Part shown: piece by piece, positions 1 to 9,226 of the stretch
Layout of the letters: every line of letters begins with the position of its first letter
How positions within the stretch are numbered: position 1 is the first letter of the stretch
Assembly (NCBI GenBank): GCA_000226015.1
Contig: JH152945.1
Location: 171,880 to 232,311 of the forward strand
Length of the DNA stretch: 60,432 nucleotides
Direction of reading: 5' to 3'
DNA from: Mnemiopsis leidyi
Taxonomy: Eukaryota > Ctenophora > Tentaculata > Lobata > Bolinopsidae
The notes under the pieces: generated by a model
The model's input: only the letters and a program-made list of their open reading frames with translations
Told to the model about the DNA's origin: nothing
Databases searched by the model: none
Program-made: the position numbers and the translations under genes

Positions 1-659
1 ATTTGTATATATTGCTTGAGGTTTTAGAATGCTAATATATTTTCTAGAATTTTGAATGATTTAATTCTCAGGAGTAAGTCTTTCGAGGAGGACCTGAGGA
101 CGAGATTATGACATTTAACATCTTTATGTAACATCTCGAAACCGGTTGTCTATTTCTGTGAAAGATTATTCAACTTGATCTGTGTTTCATTATTGAAGCT
201 TTTCTTAGATAGTAGATTACATTTAAACAGATAATTGTAAGATTTATTCATTATTGTTATCTTTGGCCCTACGATAGTCGATATCTTCAATTTTTAAGTT
301 ACTATAATGTAAGACGATAATTGACTTCATGCTAGTTATTAAGTTATTTCAGTTTGATTCTTTTCGATTTCAAGATACCCGAATCTGATTCGTTTCCATT
401 GACAAAACTATTACTAATCAGTCAAGTCCAAATAATTGAAAGTTGAGTAAATTCAAACTTTACATTTTTCCGGCGATAATGCAAATGTCCAACATGTGTT
501 CTGCATGTGTATTGAATGAAACGTGCAATGCAGAATTATATGTATATTATCTACAAGCTACAAACTTAGTACACGTACGACTACGGCAGTCGCCGTACAA
601 AATTTGTGTGAAATTATCACGTGAACAAAACGCGCATAGGTGCTGCGCGCGACCGCATA
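1..659. other. AT-rich stretch, no gene seen
   Basis: No open frame with an ATG, convincing splice pair or recognisable domain was found. The sequence is AT-rich and unique within this window. An upstream exon of the zinc-finger gene could lie here, because the first visible exon of that gene begins mid-codon, but nothing specific supports one. Confidence 0.5.
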
Positions 660-1940
660 TTTCTTCCGTCTAACGTTTCGTTAGAACGTTAGACGGATAT
701 CATCTCGTCAAGCATGGACATTGTTCTTAAATGCTCAATCTGAGCGACTGCAGGTACTGGAGCTGACTATTCTTTGTCGCCGCGCGGTTGGCGGTGATAC
801 CCGGCCCGACTCACTCAGCTAAAGCTGAACGGTAGACGGATATTTAATCTCGTCCGCGTCAAACTTATTCTCGCTGAGAAAAATTGAATTGGGGTGGCAA
901 AATAATATTTGTTTATGGTTTGTACAGCAGCGCGCACCCTCCCGTCATTTTATTCTCCCGTCATTTTATTCTCCTCTATTCGCTTCGAATGAGGGTCGGA
1001 CAAAGTCAGACAATTTATAATTTAACTTTCTAACAAAAGGACCGGAGAGCAGCAAGCTTTGACGAGATTATATCCTTCTACCGTTCTAAAGAAACGTTCA
1101 GCTTTATCTGCGTGAGTCGGGTATCACCGCGACAACAGCAAGCTGTGAGCCGCGCACGAGTCGGGTAATACACCTCGGCAATTTTGCGCGCGCGACCAAT
1201 TGTCGAGGTGTTACCCGACCCGCGCGCGGCTCCCAGCTAGCTACTGTACTCTCTAACGTTTCGTTAGAACGGTGACGGATACCATTTCGTCAAGCGACCA
1301 AAGGTTGTAGCATGTGCAAGCTCCTGGTTAGGTGAACATAGCCCTTCCACCTTCGGCTCAAGGCGTGCACTGCGCTGTGTCATGTCATATGTGATCGTGA
1401 GCTTTTGCTCACCCTCAGTATTAGAATAATTTAGGGTTTTCTACAAAATACATGTGACATGGTTTAATACGATCTAATCTTCTAACCAATTCTTAGCTTT
1501 TTTAAAACGGTAGACAGTTGCTCAGCCATGGGCCAACATAACCCCTTTGTACAGCAGCGCGCGTATCCTCCCGGCATTTTCTTCGCTCCGACACGAATGA
1601 GGGTCGGACAAAGTTAGACAATATTGATCCTATTACTCGCGCGGTGTGCGCCTGATTGGAACGCGCACATAGTGAGCTTTTGCGTCGCATGCCCGTCCTC
1701 ATTTTGCGTTGTCGCGGTAATACCCGACTCACGTAGCTAAAGCTGAACGAGATCATTTCGTTTGAACTGTAGACGGATATAATCTCGTCAAATTTCGTGC
1801 TAAGCTTTGCTGAGCTCTATCCAGAGCCATTTTTCACGCGGCATAGCAGCCGCCACTCGCGGAGTTAGCACCTGGTTAGGTGAACGCTAAGCTCGCACAG
1901 GGATATTTGTGTTTAGCAAGGCAGATGGATGTAATCTCGT
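660..1940. repeat. Cluster of fold-back / inverted-repeat elements
   Basis: A short module recurs in both orientations. The core AGACGGATATAATCTCGTC (with variants) appears near 690-712, 832-866, 1275-1296, 1770-1790 and 1921-1940 on the + strand, and inverted near 1060-1085. It is preceded in several copies by GTAATACCCGACTCA and AGCTAAAGCTGAAC (about 795-830, 1715-1752, inverted 1093-1135). A second module, GAATGAGGGTCGGACAAAGT, occurs at about 988-1007 and 1596-1615. The arrangement resembles nested non-autonomous fold-back elements (MITE-like). No transposase frame is present, so the family cannot be named. Confidence 0.75.
1058..1297. repeat. 240-bp imperfect palindrome
   Basis: The left arm beginning GACGAGATTATATCC near 1060 pairs with the right arm ending GGATACCATTTCGTC near 1297. 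Inner arms pair GTCGGGTAATACACCTCGGC (about 1160-1179) with GTCGAGGTGTTACCCGAC (about 1202-1219). The centre is a GC-rich loop, GCGCGCGCGACC, near 1186-1197. The whole could extrude as a long hairpin. It is probably one complete fold-back element inside the surrounding cluster. Confidence 0.75.
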
Positions 1941-2445
1941 CGAGGTAATGCCTGATTTCGCAAATTCTGCCAACTTGGTTTAAAAATTGCGTTTAAAAAT
2001 GAAAACAGAAAAAACTACAGTACCTCTATTAATCGATTTGACAGGTTTCAATGATGTGACTTGCAGCTATCTTGTATTTACCATTGTATTTACCAAACAG
2101 TAAAGTGTTGTTAAGAGATGGAGTTTGAACAAAGAAATTTATATTATTCTAAATTTATGAATATATTGATTTATTATTTATGTTATTACCCCAGGGGCCG
2201 ATTGAATTTCATCTATTTTTGAGTAATAAGAAATATTTCACATTGTGCTTCTGAGCACAATGATTTTTAGCTGAGCTGTACATTATAACTTTATTGCAGG
2301 TGTAGGAGACTTTAATTTCATCCTCTTCTCAGGATGGTGTTCTTTTTGTTCAGTCTCTGTAACAATATGATGAAAAAATTAAATTTTCTTACAAGTAAAA
2401 CACTAAATTTACAAAAATATTATCTTTCACTGTGTCTGAAATTTT
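1941..2445. other. Intergenic, nothing recognised
   Basis: AT-rich sequence between the fold-back cluster and a dispersed repeat copy. No gene, RNA or clear repeat was seen. Confidence 0.5.
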
Positions 2446-2520
2446 TTTACCGGCCGCTGCACGGCTCTCTCTACGTTTCCCTCCAAAGCAACAAAGACTG
2501 AGGTCCACAGGCAAAAATGT
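2446..2520 (+). repeat. Dispersed repeat, copy 1
   Basis: This segment, with ACGGCTCTCTCTACGTTTCC at its core, matches the reverse complement of 59712-59790. The shared parts include TTACCGG, CGGCTCTCTCTACGTTTCCCTCC, TGAGGTCC and CAGGCAAAAA. The two copies lie 57 kb apart in opposite orientation, so this is a piece of an interspersed element. Its full extent is unknown. Confidence 0.75.
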
Positions 2521-2889
2521 TTGAATTCTGAACTCAAGCATTTCACTGATCGAATTTATTGATAAAAGTATGCATTGAGGGATTTAGAACTGTGAGAATA
2601 GATCCAATGTTTTGAATTACATCTTCAATCAGTAATCTCAAGGTCGATCGTATTATTGTGTATGTATGGCGTGGTTACGTTACATAGATCATTACACGTG
2701 TGTATGAGCTGTCAGCTTGCATGTTAAGACTTAAGGCTCTATCACGGTGTCACATGGCGAAGAGATACCATCACCAAAATGTCGAGTGTGCCCGTGCCTG
2801 CTATTGAAAGGTCATATCCCATGGCCTTGTCTGACTTTTGAACTATCTACTTATCGTGCCATCCGCGCATGTGATCAAGTCATGCGTTG
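2521..2889. other. Intergenic, nothing recognised
   Basis: No gene or repeat was recognised between the dispersed repeat and the SINE. Confidence 0.45.
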
Positions 2890-3255
2890 GTTGGTGGTGT
2901 AGTGGTATCTATCCCGACTTTCTACGCAGAAGATCGGGGGTTCGATTCCCAGTTCCGCCAATCCTAGAGGAGTGCGCTAAGGGCATTTGCTTATGCAATC
3001 TTCTTCGGTTGACTCAGCCGAATGACCGGGAAACCGTGATTGAGGGTTAAATGAGGAGGGTCTCCGTTAAAAGATCTAGAATCTTCCAGGAGCCCCTTCA
3101 GTATAACTGTAAAAGCCTGGGTACAGGTGTAACAAATACAAATACAAATACAATGCCGATGCATGATTGTGTACCGGACTGGGTCAGGCATCTCGGGCAT
3201 CTTAATCAGTACAATGGGGTACAGAAGGAGCCGTATAATGTAACGACCCTGAGAT
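2890..3255 (+). mobile_element. tRNA-derived SINE
   Basis: The head has an internal RNA polymerase III promoter: box A TGGTGTAGTGG at 2895-2905 and box B GGTTCGATTCC at 2939-2949, 33 bp apart, followed by CAGTTCCGCCA like a tRNA 3' end. The anticodon region forms an over-long hairpin, CTTTCT-ACGC-AGAAG, so this is not a working tRNA. A roughly 180-bp body of no known gene follows, then an AAATAC-type tail at about 3129-3150. The part from 3150 to about 3255 may be further body or flanking sequence. Small open frames here are incidental. Confidence 0.8.
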
Positions 3256-3542
3256 AACAAGCTTTGACACATGACATGCAATTAAAAGACGGAATACAAT
3301 TTTTGTGTGAAAATATAGAAAAATTTCGGGGGAGTGGAAGGAGGCCTGGTTAATAGAGGAACCCGGTAAATAGAGGGTTAACTGTATCTTGTCTGACTGA
3401 CTGACTGACTATTCTCTTCTTTCCTCGTTTCCACTTGTTACAAAAATTTATTAATTTTTGTGTATAAATGATATTATATAATTTCCTTTGGTTTACTGAT
3501 ATTGAATAATGTCTCATCTTTAACACTACTTTTTGATTGCAG

Positions 3543-5864
3543 GTATGAATATCTCCCATCAATTTGTCTGATTCACATTACTCAAAGTCTCAAGATCTTG
3601 AAGAAACTTCTGTTTGGAAAGTTTACAAGTTGGGAAATATTAAAGTCCAGAATGGCATCTATAATGGACATGCTTGTTGATGTTCCTTTTGAGGTTTGGT
3701 TCAGTCCAACTGTTGCAATTGTAAGAGAATTTCTCTTTTTTTGAAATATTTACTTTCCTTTTATCATGATTTGTAGTTGCCAGGAGAATTGTAAGATGAA
3801 AATGTTATCAGGATACTGAAGAAAGCACAGAAAAAACAACTGAATCTCAAAACACTGAGGAGGTAGACAAGACACAAGTTCAGAAGGATGACAAGAAAGC
3901 TGACATATTCTCATTAACAGATGAGGAAGAAGAAAACAATGACTCAACCAATATAAGTTCATTTTACACTGAGCCAATAGTGATAGAAAGTGAGTATAAG
4001 GTTTTATATATGTTGCAGGGATTTTGCACAAATTTTGAATAATTATGCTATATTGTGTTAAGTTTTGTATTGTAGAAGCTTTTAAAGTTGCTAATCTATT
4101 AATTCAAATCAGATATAAAGGCAAAAACAGGCAAGAAAAAGACATCAAGTAGAATACCAAAGTCAACTAAACAGTTAGCTGGAAAGACAAAAGAGACAGG
4201 AAACAACACAGAATCTGACAATGATACAGACGGAGAGAATGTCACTGGGAAGGACCTCAGCCAACCTGATCCTGAAGAGCTTCCTTACGATCCTGACAAT
4301 CCAGATCCAAATGCAAGTTACAAATTCAATTACTGATGTTTTGACTTTGTGTACTGCATCCTTAAGTTATTTCCTCAAATGCGTTCACCTTCTTGTTTAT
4401 CAACATTATATTTTCCATAACAGGGACCAAAGTACTGCCATTGTCGGTGGGGTGAATCAGGAGTGATGGTAGAATGTGAAGAATGTGGTGAGTGGTATCA
4501 TGATGAATGTATAGGGCTCACAGAGGAGGAGACTTACAATATCGAAACGTACTACTGTGCTCCATGCTGCAGCTCTAACTGTGAGTTGGTTACCAAGTAT
4601 AAAGAGGATCCAGTGAAACTTCGCCAAAAGATTATAGATCAGGTAATTATCACATTATCAGTTAATTTGCATGTTTGGTTTTTCTTATCAATCATATCAT
4701 CCTAGCTGTAAATAACCTTGTGATTATTGGACATTTAACATATATATTGTGTAGATAAGAGAAGAGGAGAAAATCAATAAACCTAAAAGGAAGAAATCCA
4801 ACATTAAGGACGAAACCAAAGCTATTCAGAAGAAAAAGATTACCAAACCAAAATCCACTCCCAGCAAAACAGCTACTCCCAAAACACCCAGAACTCCCAA
4901 AGCAAAAGCACCCAAACCAAAACGAGTAGCACAGACAGAGAGAAAAGAACCTAGGAGAAACCAGGTGTTGAACAGATCAGTACCCTCAAAAAGGAGCTAC
5001 TCAGACAACAGCAGCAGCAGTGACAGTGACGGAGATACAGTTGCGTTTGTGATCTGCGAGGAGTGTGGTGACTCCTTCCCCAACAAGAGGGCGCTGGCGC
5101 GGCACAGCAGGAAGCACGAGACTCAGACTGATACTAAGTACGAGTGTGATGAATGTGGAAAGGTAAGTCGGTAGATTTGTTTCCCTTATGGCAGAAAACG
5201 ATTTTATCAAAGTATCAAGTGTCTTAGATAGAGAAATTTTCTCCCATTTAAAGTACAAAGGTTTCCTTTTCGTATCTTTTAAACTGATCATAAATTTTTT
5301 AAGCCAACTGTCAATCTAAATGTGAATTTTCCCAGACATTCAGCACATCCAAAGCTCTGCGGGATCACGAAGTTGTACATTCAGGAGTAAAACCCTTCAG
5401 TTGCATGTTCTGTGGAGAGGCTTTCTTCCTCATGTCACAGGTATTTCGTTTCCTCTAGTGCAGTGCTTATAGTGCTTATTATGCTTAAACTGCTTCTTAT
5501 GCTTTTGGTGCTTCTAGTGCTTCTTGTGCTTCCAGTGCTTCTTGTGCTTCTGGTGATTCTAGTGCTTAAATAGTGCTTCTAGTACGTCTAGTTGACTAGT
5601 CAATTGGTGGCGATTGTAAGGCAAGGATTTTATTCAGGTCCCTAGAACCTCTCACGACCTTGTTACAAGATATTAAGAGATGTTAGCATTAACACTTAAC
5701 AGTTAAATAACACTCATTAAATCTTACAGTTGACTAACCACACGAACACGAAACATCTGAACGTCAGACACCAGTGCGATCACTGTTCTCGGTCTTACAG
5801 CAACAAGCCCTCACTGATAACTCACATGAAGAAAGTGCATGGGGAAAACGAGGAATCGGACTGA
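3543..5864 (+). CDS. PHD-finger and four-C2H2 zinc-finger protein (5' end unresolved)
   Basis: Seven phase-compatible exons: 3543-3720, 3812-3989, 4113-4312, 4424-4642, 4755-5162, 5336-5440 and 5730-5864 (TGA). An acidic Ser/Thr-rich region comes first. Exon 4 carries a PHD finger of C4HC3 type (CHC, CEEC, YHDEC, YYCAPC), the fold that usually reads histone H3 tails. A Lys/Pro/Thr-rich, probably nuclear and DNA-contacting, linker follows. Four C2H2 fingers close the protein (CEECGDSF..., CDECGKTF..., CMFCGEAF..., CDHCSRSY...), three of them split by introns. The first visible exon starts mid-codon after a good acceptor, so the true start lies upstream or at the internal ATG 3652. Intron 3 needs a GC donor at 4313. 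It is likely a chromatin-associated regulator. No orthologue was recognised with certainty. Confidence 0.85.
5455..5588 (+). repeat. 9-bp tandem repeat (TAGTGCTTC) in an intron
   Basis: Degenerate repeats of TAGTGCTTC / TTGTGCTTC start 14 bp after the splice donor at 5441 of the zinc-finger gene. Confidence 0.8.
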
Positions 5865-6858
5865 GAGAATTCCGAATTATGTTCTAATTAATTAAATAAT
5901 TCTTTACTGAATAAGTCCGGGCTGCTGGTTGCGTGAAACTGGTTTGGGACCAATTATTTTTCGACCAGATACTCAGATCACCGTTTTAATGTCAATAGAC
6001 CTGGTGCCGCCGCTATTTGTTACTGCCATTTGCATAATGATAGGTTAGAGTATCTGGAGATTCAACATTAAGTAACTTTGAATATGACACAGTGAACTTT
6101 ATAGCAGTTATTATTGTTACCGCACACTCACTGGTTTAATGTTTTCAGAGGTGCTTTATTATTATCATTTTACTGTAAAACTTCAGAACAGTTGATGGTT
6201 TATGTACATTTGAGGCTAGGTTATTGATCCTATTTTGACGATTTAATGTGCCCGTGTGAGTTTTGCATTAATATCAGTCGTTTTATTTGATATCTTATCA
6301 ACATTTCATTGATTTAAAGTTCTAAATCAATATCTTAATCGTATTAAATTTGTTTGCATCAAGTATTTTAGTACAGGCTCAATATTCTCTCATTGCAAGT
6401 CATTTCCCTGATAACAGATTGCTGTTCTATAGCGAGGAAAAATTGATTATGGATGGATTTTGAGATCTAATAAAACTCTAAACCAGCAGGCTTTAAAGCT
6501 ATGACTTTTTAAACTTAAGGTTTAACACCTTGATTGATAGACAAGTTTACGGCGATAGATTTTGATGGGAGCTGCTTTTTAGGCACAGTTCTTTGAGCTA
6601 TAAATACCCAAGTATAACAGTATTGTGTAACATTACCGAAATTTAAATATTTAAGTCATAAGAAATGCTTGGGGTGTTATTTTGTCTACCTAAATGGTAT
6701 TTGTTTTCAAGTTAGAATAAATGTTTTACTTTTTCAGCAATTAGCAAATTTGTTTGATGCAATTTGTTAACCTTTTTATCAGTCGAATAAGTCAGTGAAA
6801 AGCCACTTTTACAGACGATTTACCGCTTTTCAAACTTAACCCTATGATTTATTTAGCA
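5865..6858. other. 3' untranslated and intergenic region
   Basis: AT-rich sequence after the zinc-finger stop codon, with AATAAA at about 6717 as a possible polyadenylation signal. It ends in an acceptor-like TTATTTAG immediately before the next gene's ATG. No other gene was seen. Confidence 0.6.
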
Positions 6859-7822
6859 ATGGACACTGATGTAGAAGACTTAGAAATCGTCGTAGATCTC
6901 GAGAAAATTGGTACGTCACCTTTTTATTACAAACTATAGTTGACGGCATCAGTTTTGAGTTCAGTGGTTACTTAAGTCACTCGGAGTGTTTATCTTTTAT
7001 GATCGAGACAAAACCTATTTGTCTTTTTTTCGAAAGGAGCAACTATAGATTAATGTCTAACAAAACTGCCTGACAGAAAAGAGACTGTGTGACGATGAGA
7101 AGACGATAGGAGATCTAAAGGAGCACCATGACCAGCTGGCAGATCGGTTGAGAACGATGCAGAGTCGTCCCATGGTAAATCTAGAGTGTTTAGCAGATAT
7201 CATATTCCTTTGTAGAATTAATATCATTATGTATTCTGAATGTTGAAGTCACCCTTGGCACTGTATTACAGTTTACACTTCTGACTTTTCTAAAACAAAA
7301 TCGAAATGCTTTAACGACAGAACTTAACAGATGACTCTTCCAACGCACGAAGAAATAAAGAAACTCCTTACACCGACTCCCCCTGATTTGTCAGAACTCA
7401 CTCTCTACGAGCCTGGCCCAGTGGACCTGGCCCGATACACCCAGTGTTGTGGGACAGAACCTGCCCTCATTTCAGAGGAGGAGATCGAGAGGGAGGTGGA
7501 GAGACAGTTAGAGCAGTGGTGTGCGTCACTCGACCCTGCCGAGAAGGCTATCTTGCGCGGGGAAAATAGTGATGTTACGTCAGGCGAGGAGTCTAAGGAG
7601 AACGAGGTTAAAGGGGAAGTGACAGAGCATGAAAATGAGTGTAAACCCAACGGTCATCTTGATCGTGAAGTTTCCCATATGGACATCGAAATAACAACTA
7701 AGATCCCAAAAGGTGTCATGGTTACGCCAGTGACTGAAGTTAAAGCCAGCAGACGAACAAAAGCACTGCGGTCAAACCAAACAGACTCTGTAAAACGTGC
7801 CAGACGCAGTGCTCGATTTTGA
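6859..7822 (+). CDS. Small acidic coiled-coil protein, unknown function
   Basis: Three exons, 6859-6910, 7077-7174 and 7331-7822, join in phase to 213 codons. The amino half is charged and helix-prone (heptad-like leucines around residues 7-45), followed by a conserved-looking Pro/Leu block (TPTPPDLSEL at about residues 64-73). Next comes a Glu-rich helix with EEEIEREVERQLEQW at about residues 97-111, then a hydrophilic middle and a strongly basic end (RRTKALRS ... KRARRSARF) that could be a nuclear localisation signal. The composition resembles small nuclear or kinetochore scaffold proteins, but no family was recognised. The ATG is preceded by TTATTTAG/CA, so the 5' end of the transcript is probably spliced. 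The third exon opens on an in-phase ATG, so a shorter form starting at 7331 is possible. Confidence 0.65.
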
Positions 7823-9226
7823 GCTTTCAGACTCAAGCAATTCAGTGCTCTGTAAATAGTTATTGAATAATATTGTCTTCAGTTGAAGTTCTCGCGTGAA
7901 AACTCCATATTGTCAGGAGTTCGTTTGCCACTTTGTTTGTTCCTGGGTGAAGAAAACACGATTCGATTAATGTCACAAGAAGTTAACTTTAGAACTACTT
8001 TGCCATGCTATGTTTGTTCGACTGTCTATATATCATACGATGTATAAAATGTTCCAGTTATCAAGAATTGATGGTAATTGTTAACTGTATCACTAATTGG
8101 TAGTCTTCGTAGAAATAAATATCCTAAAGACAGTAATGTTGACATATAATGACAAGATCGTGCGTCATCCACTTACATTTGCACGTTATTTATCGCTTTT
8201 TGTAAATATCAACTTGCTTCTATCAAAATTGATCTCTATTTTAAATTCTGCCTTATAGATAAGGAGTTTAGAATCAGACAGTATAATAGTTGAATGTGCT
8301 ATATCCTAAGAATAACTGAACATTGGTTGGCCCGTGGTCAATCATTTTCGTTCAGTTGCTTTATAGCGTTACAACTTACATCCTTCAGCCGCCTTTTCAA
8401 TTTTTTACAATGAAACGTGATATTTGAATAAATGTAATCCAAGAAACTTTTTTAGATTGTTAAAAGGTTTGAGATTGTTTCTCAAGGGTTATTAAATGCA
8501 CGTCACATCCCAATTGGTATAACATTCTGTCAGATTTCACTGTTATGGTATAATGGTGCACTGTGCAGTGCTATCTGGGTAAAGAATCATTTAATTACAA
8601 ATAATGATAATCAGGATGTCTTATACTAGCTTACAAGGACATCTTAATTTGTAGTATTAGTAGTTATTATGATATTATTATATGACTTGGAAAATTGTTT
8701 GGCAATTTACTTTGAAAAGTCACTTTCTTATTAATTTTAAATTTATTGGCATGTAAGTTTGAAGTCCAACTTATGTTATGACTACTGACTAATAAAGTAA
8801 AACTTTGCAAATGAATGTTATTTTAATATTTCATATTTTATATGCACACAGGCCACAGCCTTGGTTTTGTTTTCCGTTCAACAATCTGAGTTTACATTAA
8901 GAAGTTGCATCGAATCACTATTAGAAATATAAAATTAATTGGTTTATAAACGTATACATCTATGATGGAATTTCATTATTACATAACTATTTTAAAAGTA
9001 TCACTCCATATAGATGGGTCGTCGTATCGGACTTTTCAGTAATCAATATATAACTACATTGCTAACAGTAACACAATCGTAATCAGCAGTACATGGAAAT
9101 GTAGATGTAGTAAAAACGACACAAATAGTTCTCGTAATTGGTAACTTATCGGATAGCAGACTAAGATAGCGGTGTTAACCGTGACCTGTTATCAGTATTG
9201 TTGTGCTAACACTGTAAGGACGCGCA
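7823..9226. other. 3' untranslated and intergenic region
   Basis: AT-rich. Possible polyadenylation signals AATAAA at about 8114 and 8790. No coding exon, RNA gene or clear repeat was seen. Confidence 0.55.

Noticed and set aside
443-673. 76-codon open frame at the left end
   Set aside because: Starts at a TTG rather than ATG, has no domain or splice context, and runs into the fold-back repeat cluster.
2890-2960. Functional tRNA gene
   Set aside because: Boxes A and B are good but the anticodon arm is too long and the acceptor stem pairs poorly; it is the head of a SINE.
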